NCBI GenBank assembly: GCA_019358855.1
Contig: JAHHII010000016.1
Span: 25,939-89,938, forward strand
DNA: 64,000 nucleotides
DNA from: Timaviella obliquedivisa GSE-PSE-MK23-08B
GTDB taxonomy: Bacteria > Cyanobacteriota > Cyanobacteriia > Elainellales > Elainellaceae
Reading direction: 5' to 3'
The notes beneath the pieces are model-generated. The model was given only the letters and a program-made list of their open reading frames with translations. It had not been told where the DNA came from and did not search any database. Numbering within the stretch: the stretch's first letter is position 1; every line of letters starts with the position of its first letter. The translations under genes were made by a program, and so were the position numbers. This document shows, piece after piece, positions 17,847 through 27,159 of this stretch.

Positions 17847-19196
17847 CTACCGACCCACAATTTTTAACGCTACAGAGACTAAGGTTAAAAACGTCAAGAA
17901 TCCGATCGCATCTAAAGTGGTAGTTAGTAAGGGCCCACTGATTAACGCCGGGTCGAGATTCAGCCGCTTTAACCCCAGGGGCAGCAGCGTCCCCAAACTC
18001 GCTGCTATCAGTACATTAATCATCATCACTGACCCAGCTACTAGTGCTACCCAATGCTCTGAAGGAGGTGCCCAGATTAATGAAAGCACTGCCAACGAAA
18101 GCCCTAGTGCTAATGCAGAAGCTAAACCTGCCAAAATTTCCTTTCGCAAAATTTTTAACGCGTCATGATGGGTCACTTCCCCCATGCCCAACCCTCGCAC
18201 TGTCACTGAAAGCGCTTGGATTGCTACATTGCCACTGGCATTAGAAAGAATTGGCATCACCACTGCTAAAACAGGCACTAGGGAAATCACAGACTGAAAA
18301 GGAGCGATCGCACTTGCCGCACCCACATATAACACCACGTTTCCTAATAACCACGGCAACCGCTTGCGTATCGTTACCTTGGGCGAACATAATGCTGCCT
18401 CATCGCCTCCGCTAACCCCGGCTAGTTTTTGAATATCCTCAGTGGCTTCTTCCTCCAGAATGTCCACAACATCGTCAATGGTGACAATGCCGACTAGCCG
18501 ATCTTCGCGATCGACCACAGGTAACGCCAGCAGGTCATACCGCTTCATGAGTTGCGCCACTTCCTCTTGCGGCATCTCGGTGTAGGCTTTCAGCACCCGC
18601 TCACTGGCAATATCACGAATATAGGCAGTTGGAATTGAAAATAGCAATTGCCGCAAAGACACGACCTGCACCAACTTACGCCGCTCATCAATGACGTAAG
18701 CGTAGTAGACAGTTTCTTTATCTTGGTCAGTCTGCCGAATTTTTTCTAAGGCTTCACCTACAGTTAATCCTCGGCGGAGTTGCACATACTCAGTGGTCAT
18801 GACCCGTCCGGCAGTGCCCTCTGGATATCCCAAGATAGTGGCGGTGGCGGCACGCTCACTGGGACTAAGCTGTTGCAGCAACCGTTTAACGATACGCGCA
18901 GGCAGTTCGTCGAATAGTTCAGCGCGATCGTCGGGGCGCATGGAATCGACTAGACTCCTTACATCTGCGGTGTGGAGCGAGGTAATCAACTCCTCCTGCA
19001 CATCGGGGGGAAGATATTCAAATACATCGGTCGCTTTATCTTTTTGAAGCAACCGGAAGGCGATCGCCCGTTTTTCAAGCGGCAACTCTTCAATGTAATC
19101 GCCCACATCTACAGCTTGGAGACGATTCAACTCTCCCTTCGCCTGATTTAAATCGACAAGTTCTAGCAGGACATCTTTGTTTTCCTGAGTGAGCAT
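17847..19196 (-). CDS. mgtE: Magnesium transporter MgtE
   Basis: A 449 aa product with the full MgtE layout: N-terminal superhelical domain (about 20-125), two CBS domains (about 140-260; RVMTTEYVQLRRG and VDREDRLVGIVTIDDVVDILEEEA) and a five-helix membrane domain from about 285 (LLGNVVLYVGAASAI). The cytosolic domains sense Mg2+ and close the pore. It is a single gene; a 14 bp palindrome lies about 130 bp upstream. Confidence 0.95.
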   Translation of the reverse strand: MLTQENKDVLLELVDLNQAKGELNRLQAVDVGDYIEELPLEKRAIAFRLLQKDKATDVFEYLPPDVQEELITSLHTADVRSLVDSMRPDDRAELFDELPARIVKRLLQQLSPSERAATATILGYPEGTAGRVMTTEYVQLRRGLTVGEALEKIRQTDQDKETVYYAYVIDERRKLVQVVSLRQLLFSIPTAYIRDIASERVLKAYTEMPQEEVAQLMKRYDLLALPVVDREDRLVGIVTIDDVVDILEEEATEDIQKLAGVSGGDEAALCSPKVTIRKRLPWLLGNVVLYVGAASAIAPFQSVISLVPVLAVVMPILSNASGNVAIQALSVTVRGLGMGEVTHHDALKILRKEILAGLASALALGLSLAVLSLIWAPPSEHWVALVAGSVMMINVLIAASLGTLLPLGLKRLNLDPALISGPLLTTTLDAIGFLTFLTLVSVALKIVGR

Positions 19197-19595
19197 TTCA
19201 GCCTCCTATAGTCCCCTCGCGCCGGGAAACTAGAGTCGTAGAGACAATGGCTACACCGGGCTAGAGGACGAATTTACTATGTGGGGATGGACTTTGGTCC
19301 ATAAAATCGGGTAACTCTACATCGGTTGTTGTATACAACAGCCGCTAATGGGACATTTTAGCCGTCTTAGAGATTGTCGGCTAGGAATTTTATGCAATTT
19401 CTGCAATTCTTGTTGAGTTCTTCAAGTATTAACAGCCCAATGATTTGTAGGACGGGCATGTTACCCGTTAGGCTAGAAGGCTGTCCTACTCTTACAAGCA
19501 AACTCGCAACTGAAATAAAATTGCTGCATCAGGAGGCTCTCTCAGTATTCCCAGAGAAGCAGTATTCCCGGAAAAATTGGGAAATCCGGTCATTT
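19197..19595. other. Intergenic region upstream of mgtE
   Basis: No gene is supported. It contains the perfect palindrome at 19327-19340 and a short inverted repeat (GTAGGAC at 19447-19453, GTCCTAC at 19483-19489) around a C/G-rich core that may be a mobile-repeat remnant. No obvious Mg2+ riboswitch structure was recognised by eye. Confidence 0.5.
19327..19340. promoter_or_regulatory. Perfect palindrome TGTTGTATACAACA, possible operator
   Basis: A 14 bp perfect dyad without a loop. It lies 131 bp upstream of the mgtE start, where a repressor dimer could bind. The regulator is unknown. Confidence 0.35.
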
Positions 19596-20459
19596 TTATT
19601 TCTCCATGAATAGCAAATTCTTGATGGGTTGCGTCAGGCGGATTGTTTGTCCATCAATTTTTAGCAGATTTTTCAGCGTGGTTGGGGTGCCCTCCGGAAG
19701 GAGGATGAGGCGATCGCTGTTCACCGTCAAATATGCTTCTAGGTCTCCTAAATCAATGCCGTCATGCTGCGACAAATATCCCATTAATCGCCGAAACAGC
19801 TTAGGAAAAATCACCGATTCTTGGGTTAAAGAATTAAATCCTGAAATCGTAAACCCTGCGGTTGTGACATCGACTGACCACAGCCCTGCTTCTGTAGAAC
19901 AGGCTTGGGCAACCGCTGCTGTTAAAAACTGCCGAATCTGTGCTAGCTGATTGTTGTAGAAAATTGGATAGACTAATCCTTCTTTAAGGAGTTGAAAATT
20001 AACGCTTTGTTGTATCCAATTTTTATCCATGACCACCTTACTGCCATCCTGTTTTCCCGATCGCCCTGGAAACGCTAATGCTAATGCTCGTCCATATTGG
20101 TCGGCAAAGTGAGTCAAAATATAACCGGGAGCGATCGCTGGGTCAGCTGCGATCACGCACCATTCGTCATCTCGTTGAATGGTGCCAGTATCAAATCCCA
20201 ACAAATTGAGCAATCTAACTGCTGCTTGTTCGGCGTAGGGTGGTGGCTGATGTTGGCTCCCAATCCGGCTTTTGGGCGGCTGAAAATGAGTTTCTAAAGA
20301 GTCGATCGCATCTAATCGCAGTTGCGTCACGCCTGCCTGATTAAACTTAACGGGTTGCCCTAACTGATTCCACAAACTCAAGTCGTGGGGCATGAAACGA
20401 ATTGAGTCGCCATCGGGAGCCGAACCCAAAATAGAAAAATTGCCTTCAATCAAAATCAT
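19596..20459 (-). CDS. Staphylococcal-nuclease-like protein
   Basis: A 287 aa product with an SNase-type pattern: an early strand with APDGDSIRF (the DGDT-like calcium motif), VTQLRLDAIDSLETHF (RLxxIDAPE-like), and DQYGRALALAF (YGR-like). Long family-specific inserts replace the usual compact core, and the C-terminal 80 residues form an additional domain. No signal peptide. It follows the HEAT-repeat gene with a 4 bp overlap, so they are an operon. Nuclease activity is predicted but the catalytic arginine/glutamate set is not complete to the eye. Confidence 0.65.
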   Translation of the reverse strand: MILIEGNFSILGSAPDGDSIRFMPHDLSLWNQLGQPVKFNQAGVTQLRLDAIDSLETHFQPPKSRIGSQHQPPPYAEQAAVRLLNLLGFDTGTIQRDDEWCVIAADPAIAPGYILTHFADQYGRALALAFPGRSGKQDGSKVVMDKNWIQQSVNFQLLKEGLVYPIFYNNQLAQIRQFLTAAVAQACSTEAGLWSVDVTTAGFTISGFNSLTQESVIFPKLFRRLMGYLSQHDGIDLGDLEAYLTVNSDRLILLPEGTPTTLKNLLKIDGQTIRLTQPIKNLLFMEK

Positions 20460-21394
20460 GGGTTAGATGCGTCTCCTGCCATGGCTTGCTGTACCCGTTG
20501 CCAGAGAATAGCATCTGATTGATACATTTTGAGCGCCCCGATCGCCCCATCCCGATCGCGCTGATTTCCCGTTGCAACTAGCGTTAACAGAAAATCTAAA
20601 GCATGATCTTGCCGCAACATAGCGATCGCCAGTAAACCCGTTAACCGCAACTCTGTCATTGTTGTGCGCTGCCACCACTGCCGCAAAATCTCAAACGCTT
20701 CAGGCTGCCGCGATTCGCCTAAAGCCAATGCTGCCATCTCGCTAATTTCGGGAGATTTGTCTAAAAAACTAGCGATTAATGGTAGAGAGGGTTGAGGCGC
20801 TAAACTCATCAGCCCCGTAAAACATTCGGATACAACCTGTGGATCTTCGTCGCCCATTCGAGCCTTAAATCGCAGCAGTGGCACAGCTTGAGGATGGGCG
20901 GTGTAGGCGATCGCCCGAATTGCCCCAATCCGCGCCTCTGATTCGGCATCGGCTAACAAATCTGCTAATTCGCTCATCACATCAACATAATTCATCCGTA
21001 CCAAGCCTAGGGCACAGGTGCCTCGTAGTGCGGCAGCCGTATCGGTTGGGCTACCCCAGCCTGGCTCCTTTTGTACAAAATGAATGCCCCCAAGAAACAG
21101 CGATTCTTCAGAATAATCCATGCGGTATAGGGCTTCGGCAATCCGTTGTTTCGCTTTGCAACTCGGATCTGTTTCTGCCCCGTTTGTCATAAACTTGGAG
21201 AATGCAGCAGCTAATTCTGGAATCAGCGATCGCACTTCAGCTTCTCCAATTACCTTCGCAGCTTGGGCAATGGCGATCGAAAATTTGCTACTCAGGATCT
21301 GACGCAAAACCGCTATGCCAGCCTCCGATGTGGGATCATTCCGCACTTCAGCCAAGCTAGCCAGCAACTCTTCTTGTTTTTTTGACTTTGCCAT
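20456..21394 (-). CDS. HEAT-repeat protein
   Basis: The ATG at 21394 (MAKSKKQEELLASLAEVR) with AGGGG just upstream is chosen; the open frame extends to 21568, but that part overlaps the PPK2 gene and looks non-coding. The 312 aa product is a run of HEAT/armadillo helices (for example ARIGAIRAIAYTAHPQAVPLLRFKA, then SECFTGLMSLAPQPSLPLIA). It is probably a protein-protein interaction scaffold; the partner may be the overlapping nuclease-like protein. Divergent from the PPK2 gene with only 12 bp between the starts. Confidence 0.8.
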   Translation of the reverse strand: MAKSKKQEELLASLAEVRNDPTSEAGIAVLRQILSSKFSIAIAQAAKVIGEAEVRSLIPELAAAFSKFMTNGAETDPSCKAKQRIAEALYRMDYSEESLFLGGIHFVQKEPGWGSPTDTAAALRGTCALGLVRMNYVDVMSELADLLADAESEARIGAIRAIAYTAHPQAVPLLRFKARMGDEDPQVVSECFTGLMSLAPQPSLPLIASFLDKSPEISEMAALALGESRQPEAFEILRQWWQRTTMTELRLTGLLAIAMLRQDHALDFLLTLVATGNQRDRDGAIGALKMYQSDAILWQRVQQAMAGDASNP

Positions 21395-21406
21395 CCCCTT
21401 TCCTCT

Positions 21407-22294
21407 ATGAATCACAAACCTTTGATCGTTAAACCCGGCGCAACTATCTCTCTCAAAGATTATGACCCCAAGTATACGGGCGAATTTAAAGATAAGACCG
21501 AGGCTCAAGCCAAGCTCCAAACAGATACAGGACGGATTGGTGCTTATCAAAATGTGCTGTATGCCCAAAATACCTATGCGCTACTGCTAATTTTTCAGGC
21601 AATGGATGCAGCGGGCAAAGATAGTACCATTAAGCACGTTATGTCTGGCGTGAACCCACAGGGCTGTCAGGTGTTTAGCTTCAAAGCACCTTCAACAGAG
21701 GAATTGGATCATGATTATTTATGGCGATCGTTTAAAGCATTGCCGGAACGGGGGCGCATTGGCATTTTTAACCGTTCTTACTACGAGGAAGTTTTAGCGG
21801 TACGGGTTCATCCTGAAATCTTGGCTACACAGAAGTTGCCCCATTTGCCGAAAGGCGACCCTTCCGGTATCGGCAAAGCCGCGCGCATTTGGCAGCAACG
21901 GTTTGAGGAAATCAACAACTTTGAAAAATACTTAGATAATAACGGAATCGTTGTTCTTAAATTCTTCCTCAATGTCTCTAAGGATGAACAGAAAAAGCGA
22001 TTTCTAGAACGCATTAATATCCCTGAAAAGAACTGGAAATTTTCCCTCAGCGATCTTGAAGTTCGACAATTTTGGGATGATTATATGTATGCCTATGAGG
22101 AGGTACTTAGCTACACCAGTACTGATCATGCACCCTGGCACGTGATTCCAGCCGACCGCAAATGGTTTACTCGCTTGGCAGTTGCTGATATTGTTTGTAC
22201 AAAATTAGAAGAACTGAATTTACAATATCCTCAGATGAATCCAGAACATTTGCAGGAGCTTTTGCGGGTTAAAGCGATTTTGGAGAATGAATAG
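21407..22294 (+). CDS. ppk2: Polyphosphate kinase 2 family protein
   Basis: A 295 aa product of normal length. It has the PPK2 Walker A AMDAAGKDSTIKH, the lid region and Walker B GIFNRSYYEEVL, and FLNVSKDEQKKRF. The family transfers phosphate between polyphosphate and nucleotides; whether AMP or ADP is preferred cannot be read from the sequence. The start lies 12 bp from the divergent HEAT gene; no clear ribosome site is present upstream of the ATG. Confidence 0.93.
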   Translation: MNHKPLIVKPGATISLKDYDPKYTGEFKDKTEAQAKLQTDTGRIGAYQNVLYAQNTYALLLIFQAMDAAGKDSTIKHVMSGVNPQGCQVFSFKAPSTEELDHDYLWRSFKALPERGRIGIFNRSYYEEVLAVRVHPEILATQKLPHLPKGDPSGIGKAARIWQQRFEEINNFEKYLDNNGIVVLKFFLNVSKDEQKKRFLERINIPEKNWKFSLSDLEVRQFWDDYMYAYEEVLSYTSTDHAPWHVIPADRKWFTRLAVADIVCTKLEELNLQYPQMNPEHLQELLRVKAILENE

Positions 22295-22329
22295 ACAGAG
22301 GGCATTTAAGATTGGCTCAGTGGTCAGGA

Positions 22330-22665
22330 TTAGCTCACAGCAAAGCCATTATATTGGCGCATGAAAGGCGAGTGATATGCCAAGACAATATCTTCCTTGG
22401 TAATTCCTTGTTCGGTGAGTTCATTGGCAACACCCACTTCTGTGCCGTCATATTGAATCCAGATTTTCCCTCCGTTCAGGTCGATGTGAATTAGCGCACC
22501 GTACACGCGCCTTTTTTGCAGCCATCCTGTACGGATGACTTGGTAGCGATCGCGCTCTAGGTTAAACAAAACTCCCATTTCGATCTCACCATAGGCAGGC
22601 TTGATCTGGCCGTGTTCAGTGAGGATTTGTTGAACAACTTGGCGATAGTGATTCAGCTTATCCAT
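22330..22665 (-). CDS. xisI: XisI-family protein
   Basis: A 111 aa product matching XisI from MDKLNHYRQVVQQILTEHG through RDRYQVIRTGW and IWIQYDGTEVGVANELTEQGI to VLAYHSPFMRQY. XisI was named as a factor controlling excision of the fdxN element in Anabaena; relatives occur in many copies in cyanobacteria and usually pair with XisH, as here. Its start overlaps the end of xisH by 13 bp. Confidence 0.92.
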   Translation of the reverse strand: MDKLNHYRQVVQQILTEHGQIKPAYGEIEMGVLFNLERDRYQVIRTGWLQKRRVYGALIHIDLNGGKIWIQYDGTEVGVANELTEQGITKEDIVLAYHSPFMRQYNGFAVS

Positions 22666-23066
22666 TGCAGGATACTCCTATCTTCTATTTCATAAACCAC
22701 TAGACGCATTTGATATTCATCTACCCCTTCTTGAACAAACCGTAGGCGGAAAAATTCATCATAGGTTTGGCTAGGGACAGCTAAGTACAGAATACGACTT
22801 GGCTCCTGCGATCGCAATGCTCGCCGATAGTTGAGGTATTGTCCAACAGCAGTATAAAATTCGGAGATAGCTGATGGTTTGGTAAAGCTTTTAACTTCGA
22901 CAGCAATTTTTTCTTGACCGCGAGTAGCAGCGATTAGTCGTTCCGCACCAAGATCAATTTGCATTTGGACATCACCATAGTCAACAGGAAAAGGATCATG
23001 GGTGATCTGCTAGCCGTCTTTGATGAGTGCGTCTCTCACTACAGGGCGAAATAAATCTTTTGCCAT
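22653..23066 (-). pseudogene. xisH: xisH with an in-frame amber codon at position 19
   Basis: From ATG at 23066 the frame reads MAKDLFRPVVRDALIKDG, then TAG at 23010-23012, then QITHDPFPVDYGDVQ and MQIDLGAERLIA onward, all in one frame. Normal XisH has tryptophan at the stop position (TGG to TAG). The rest, with the nuclease-like residues D in QIDLGAE and ExK in AVEVKSF, is intact to the overlap with xisI. An internal start at 22964 could yield a 103 aa product that keeps these residues but lacks the first 34. So it is either a recent pseudogene or a truncated, re-initiated protein. Confidence 0.85.
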
Positions 23067-23073
23067 AACAGCC

Positions 23074-24129
23074 TTATTGCAACAAACTCACCAATGCTTC
23101 CAACAAAATCTGATTCTGTTCCGCTGTTCCTACAGTAATGCGCAGCTTATCTGCTAGCCCAGGTTGGTTGAAGTAGCGCACCAAAATTCCTCGTTCCTTT
23201 AGCCCTAAATAGAGGCTTTCGGCATGACTGCCAGAAGGCACAGTTGCCAGCAAAAAATTACCGTGGGAGGGACGCATTTCAAACCCAAGCTGCTTGAGAT
23301 CAATCATCATCTGAGCCCGATCGCCCTTTACTTTTGTCGCACATGCATTTTTATACGTCTGGTCGCGCATGGCGGCAGCGCCGACCTGAATGGCGATCGC
23401 ATCAAGGTTATAACTATCTTTTACCTTAAATAAACCTGCTAATAGCTTGGGATTTGCCACTCCAAAGCCCATCCGCAAACCCGCCAGCGAATAGCCTTTT
23501 GAAAGTGTCCGCAGTACGATCACATTCTCAAATTCTTGCACGAGCGACAACGCTGAACCTTCAGCAAAATCTACATAGGCTTCATCTACTGCCAACACTC
23601 CCTTCACCCGCGCTGCTAATTCACGTAGTTGATCGAGCGGCACCGTGTGCCCCGATGGACTATTAGGCGATGCGATGAACGTAATGGCGGCTTGGGCGGC
23701 AACGAGGGCATCAATGGGCAGTTCAAAGTTTTCGCTGTAGGGAATTTCTACCGTGTTTGCGGGCTGAATTTCTGCTAGCGTGCGGTAAAGAACGTAGGTG
23801 GGCATGGGATAGACAATGGGGCGATCGCTCCCCTCGGCACAAGCGCGCACCAACACATTCAACACATCATCACTGCCATTTCCTACTATTACCCAATCGG
23901 CAGGAACACCCAACACATCACTCACTGCACTACAAAACTCCCGCGCAAACGGATCGGGGTATCGTCGCAGCCATTCGCCATCCAGGTTTTGCAGAACCGC
24001 CATAGCTTTGGGCGAGGGCGGATAAGGATTCTCATTGGTGTTGAGTTTAATGATGGGTGTGCCCGGTTTGGGTTGTTCTCCAGGAACGTAGCCATTCATG
24101 GCATCAACTGTGGGGCGGAAGTAACTCAT
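23074..24129 (-). CDS. hisC: Histidinol-phosphate aminotransferase
   Basis: The ATG at 24129 (MSYFRPTVDAMNGYVPGEQP) fits the family; the frame is open further upstream without homology. The 351 aa PLP enzyme shows LNTNENPYPPSP, VGNGSDDVLN, FIASPNSPSG, VDEAYVDFA and the lysine in RTLSKGYSLAGLRMG. It converts imidazole-acetol phosphate to histidinol phosphate in histidine synthesis. No other his genes are nearby. Divergent from the metallo-beta-lactamase gene. Confidence 0.95.
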   Translation of the reverse strand: MSYFRPTVDAMNGYVPGEQPKPGTPIIKLNTNENPYPPSPKAMAVLQNLDGEWLRRYPDPFAREFCSAVSDVLGVPADWVIVGNGSDDVLNVLVRACAEGSDRPIVYPMPTYVLYRTLAEIQPANTVEIPYSENFELPIDALVAAQAAITFIASPNSPSGHTVPLDQLRELAARVKGVLAVDEAYVDFAEGSALSLVQEFENVIVLRTLSKGYSLAGLRMGFGVANPKLLAGLFKVKDSYNLDAIAIQVGAAAMRDQTYKNACATKVKGDRAQMMIDLKQLGFEMRPSHGNFLLATVPSGSHAESLYLGLKERGILVRYFNQPGLADKLRITVGTAEQNQILLEALVSLLQ

Positions 24130-24241
24130 AGGGATAGAAGGCTTGAGGGCAGCAGTTTCTATTTTACCGAGAAGGGGCGCAATCAGCCTGAGAGATGATA
24201 GGGTGTTAAATCTATTCCTTCGAGATTTTATGGTGTGATTC

Positions 24242-25228
24242 ATGAATGTAGATCTCTCTCGTCGGTCTTTTCTAAAAACAGCAGCACTCGCTGCGATCGC
24301 CACTTCTCTCCCCGTTGCATTCTACTCTGTTGCCAAAGCTCAAACGCCGCCCCGTAACCCCGGTTTTTATCGGTTTAAAGTAGGCGAGTTTAACCTAGCA
24401 ACTATTAGCGATGGCGTTTTGGCGGCTCCGGCAGCACTCTTTGCAGGCAACGCTACCCCCGAACAATTGCAGGCGGTCTTGAAGGAGGGCTTTCAATCAG
24501 AAACATTAACACCCGACTGCAATATTCTGTTTATCAATACGGGTAGTCATAAAGTTTTGATTGATAGCGGCAGCGGCAATCTAAACGGGGCAACGGCGGG
24601 TAAGTTGATTGAAAATTTGGCATCAGTTCAAATTGCGCCCACGGATATTGATACCATCATCATTACCCACGCCCACGGCGATCATGTGGGTGGCTTGACC
24701 GATCCGATGGGCACTCTGTTGTTTCCTAATGCCCAGTATTACGTGTCCAATACTGAATGGCAATTTTGGATGAATCCGAGAGTCAGCTTACCCAAAGTGA
24801 AGCTGCCTGATGAGGCGAAAAAGGGGGCGATTGCTACTGCCAAAAAGCAGTTGACCTCAATACAAGGACGGGTGACTCGTTTTGAAATGAACGAGGAAAT
24901 TATTCCGGGGATCACGGCTATTCCAACACCCGGACATACGGCAGGTCATGTTGCTATTCAAATTACGTCAGGAGAATCAACCCTGATTCATACAGCAGAC
25001 GTGGTGCATATCTCTACGATTAACTTGTGGAATCCTAGCTGGAAGCCAGTTTTTGATGCCGACCCAGAACAGGCAGCGGCAACGCGGCAGTCAACGCTGG
25101 CAAAAATTGCGAGCGATCGCACCCTCATGTTTGCGTACCACTTTCCGTTCCCTGGCATTGGGCACATTACACCCCGCGAGGCAGGCGGTTTTAATTGGAA
25201 GCCAGTTAATTGGCAGTTTGAGTCTTAG
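24242..25228 (+). CDS. Tat-exported metallo-beta-lactamase-fold hydrolase
   Basis: The 328 aa product opens with a twin-arginine signal (SRRSFLKTAALAAIA, cleavage near AKAQ, about residue 34). The mature part is an MBL-fold enzyme with THAHGDHVGG (two metal sites), GHTAGHVA, HTADVVH and a final AYHFPFPGIGH. Periplasmic hydrolase; relatives include quorum-quenching lactonases and arylsulfatase-like enzymes, but the substrate is not deducible. Its 3' end overlaps the convergent Uma2 gene by 4 bp. Confidence 0.88.
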   Translation: MNVDLSRRSFLKTAALAAIATSLPVAFYSVAKAQTPPRNPGFYRFKVGEFNLATISDGVLAAPAALFAGNATPEQLQAVLKEGFQSETLTPDCNILFINTGSHKVLIDSGSGNLNGATAGKLIENLASVQIAPTDIDTIIITHAHGDHVGGLTDPMGTLLFPNAQYYVSNTEWQFWMNPRVSLPKVKLPDEAKKGAIATAKKQLTSIQGRVTRFEMNEEIIPGITAIPTPGHTAGHVAIQITSGESTLIHTADVVHISTINLWNPSWKPVFDADPEQAAATRQSTLAKIASDRTLMFAYHFPFPGIGHITPREAGGFNWKPVNWQFES

Positions 25229-25821
25229 CGTCCTATCTCGGCAAGAAACTCTGTCACCGCGTCATATTGATCGTGATAAGTCACATAGCGCAGAAAAGTT
25301 TCAAGGGGCAGACTGGGCAGCAGTCTACTCCTTGAAACTTTCTGATAGCCTATGACTGACTCAATGTTGTTTAATTGGTAGATACTGAGTACGCCATCCT
25401 CCCAAAACCAAACTTCGAGAACGCCCATTCGTCGGTAGATTTCCAGCTTATCTATTCCGCCGCTCGTTCTGACGACTTCTACAACTAAGTCAGGATAGGG
25501 TTTTCGCGTATCAAGATTATAGGATTCGTCAGGTTCTCCTCTAGCTCCTATCTCTGGAGTACCCAGGGTCGGACTCCCACGTTTGTAAAAGCGAATTTTT
25601 GCGGCTCTCATGTAAGCATCAAGAAGAAGCCCGATAGTAGATTTGAATTCTTCGTGTTCGTCTGAAAGAGGCATTATTTCTAAAGTTTCATCCAAATAGG
25701 CAAGCTTGAATCTGCCCAAAATGCTGAGCGCTCGATCGATTTCCTCGAGCTGTTGCCAGGAAACATGGTGAATCAGGTTTGCGGGTTTGGCATGAAGCGG
25801 ACTTAAAAGTTGCGTTGTCAT
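25225..25821 (-). CDS. Uma2-family endonuclease
   Basis: A 198 aa product with the Uma2/DUF820 layout: VSWQQLEEIDRALSILG, LEIMPLSDEHEEF, then PYPDLVVEVVRTSGGIDKLEIYRRMGVLEVWFW, containing the PD...ExK-like catalytic residues. Complete, unlike the copy at 7377. Function in vivo is unknown; the family is strongly expanded in cyanobacteria. Confidence 0.88.
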   Translation of the reverse strand: MTTQLLSPLHAKPANLIHHVSWQQLEEIDRALSILGRFKLAYLDETLEIMPLSDEHEEFKSTIGLLLDAYMRAAKIRFYKRGSPTLGTPEIGARGEPDESYNLDTRKPYPDLVVEVVRTSGGIDKLEIYRRMGVLEVWFWEDGVLSIYQLNNIESVIGYQKVSRSRLLPSLPLETFLRYVTYHDQYDAVTEFLAEIGR

Positions 25822-25874
25822 AACCCATTCTTTAATAGTTCAACCTGCTAAGAGCAATTTTACCCATAGATTTA

Positions 25875-27131
25875 CTAGAAAACTGTTCCATCGCTAATAA
25901 TTTGAATTGGCGGAGCGCCTCTAGGTCTTAGCTCCGCCGCTATTTTACGCCCTGCTGCCCAGGTGCCGCCTTCTAGGACTTTTACTAGTGGTAAAGATTG
26001 GGCATCCATTCCTAGCTTTTGGCGAATTGTTTCGGCAATGCGATCGAGCAAAATCACCGTCAACGATCGCCACTCTACAATCACTTCTGAATCGGGTGAG
26101 TGTGTTTCTTGCAATACGCCCGAATGCTTGGGTTGCAACAGTCCTAAATCCATGCATAAACCGCCATTACGATACTCCGATAATCCTGTCAATTTATCCA
26201 AGTGAGTAATTTCTAAGCCCAATTCTTGCAAAGGCTCTAGCAAAGAGTAAGTCAGCCATTGGGAGAGTTTATGGAACGGCACAATCTGAGAGCCAACGCC
26301 GCGATCGGGCAAGGCAGAGTGAAGCCAAACATCGCCCATATTGATATTGTCTAGCCTGATCCGACCTTCCCAAATCTCGCTAAATCCTTCAAGAACTGCC
26401 TCAAAAACCTGTTGCGCCTCTAGTTGATTGGACTGCGACCCCTTGCGGGTATCTTGAAGCGCGCGCGCTACTAAATAATTGACTAAATACCCTAGTCGGG
26501 GCTGTTTCCCTGGCTGTTCTCCAGAAAACAAATGGGGCGATTGGGATAAAACGTTGCCCAAACGTTGCATCAGCTTGAGTCGTCCCGCCATCCCCACTAA
26601 AGAATTGCGATCGCTGACTTGAAATCCTTCTATTAACGTGGCTTCTGTAAGATTTTGTAATCCGGCTGCATCAGTTTGTAAGGCGTGAGGAATGCTAGAG
26701 AACGCACTTTGTAGAAACAGATGAAAGCTGGCAACGCCTAATCCTTCGGAACGTTGAAACGTTTGTCCGGTTGACGCTTCTAAGTACTGCCAACCTGTAC
26801 CTGCGCCTGCATCTAGGAGAACGCTAGGAATAACGAGGTCAAACTTTGCTTGGGCTTTTTCTAGAGGGTTTAATTTTGCAAGGTGCTGATTCAACAGCGC
26901 AGAGCGAGAAATGCCACCTGCTTCAAAATGTCGCCAACGGCTGTGAAAGGGAATTTGTAGGGTTGGATATGTCGCTCGCATCACTTCAATGACGTAGTCT
27001 GCGGTGCGATCGAGTTGTGTTAGATCGAGATGGAAATGTTGAAGTTGGTTGGCAGTAGCGAGGGCAAAAATTTGACCGCAGCGATCGCGGATGCCTTGAG
27101 GAGAGCGAAGGTAGGCGATCGAGGGATGCAT
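25875..27131 (-). CDS. urc4: URC4/Urg3-family protein (DUF1688), uracil catabolism
   Basis: The start at 27131 (MHPSIAYLRSPQGIRDRC) matches the family; a longer frame to 27239 would overlap upp by 80 bp. The 418 aa product contains SRWRHFEAGG, LLDAGAGTGW, SEGLGVASFHLF and VWLHSALPDRGVG. DUF1688 proteins are the fungal Urc4/Urg3 enzymes, required to use uracil as nitrogen source; the exact reaction is not established. It is 28 bp downstream of upp, and a Urc1-like gene is divergent from upp, so all three form one locus. Confidence 0.9.
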   Translation of the reverse strand: MHPSIAYLRSPQGIRDRCGQIFALATANQLQHFHLDLTQLDRTADYVIEVMRATYPTLQIPFHSRWRHFEAGGISRSALLNQHLAKLNPLEKAQAKFDLVIPSVLLDAGAGTGWQYLEASTGQTFQRSEGLGVASFHLFLQSAFSSIPHALQTDAAGLQNLTEATLIEGFQVSDRNSLVGMAGRLKLMQRLGNVLSQSPHLFSGEQPGKQPRLGYLVNYLVARALQDTRKGSQSNQLEAQQVFEAVLEGFSEIWEGRIRLDNINMGDVWLHSALPDRGVGSQIVPFHKLSQWLTYSLLEPLQELGLEITHLDKLTGLSEYRNGGLCMDLGLLQPKHSGVLQETHSPDSEVIVEWRSLTVILLDRIAETIRQKLGMDAQSLPLVKVLEGGTWAAGRKIAAELRPRGAPPIQIISDGTVF

Positions 27132-27159
27132 GAGTGTTTGACCTGTGTGATGATAGCGG

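Noticed and set aside
19374..19613. 79-codon frame in the mgtE leader
   Set aside because: No start context, low coding character and overlap with a small inverted repeat and the nuclease-like gene end.
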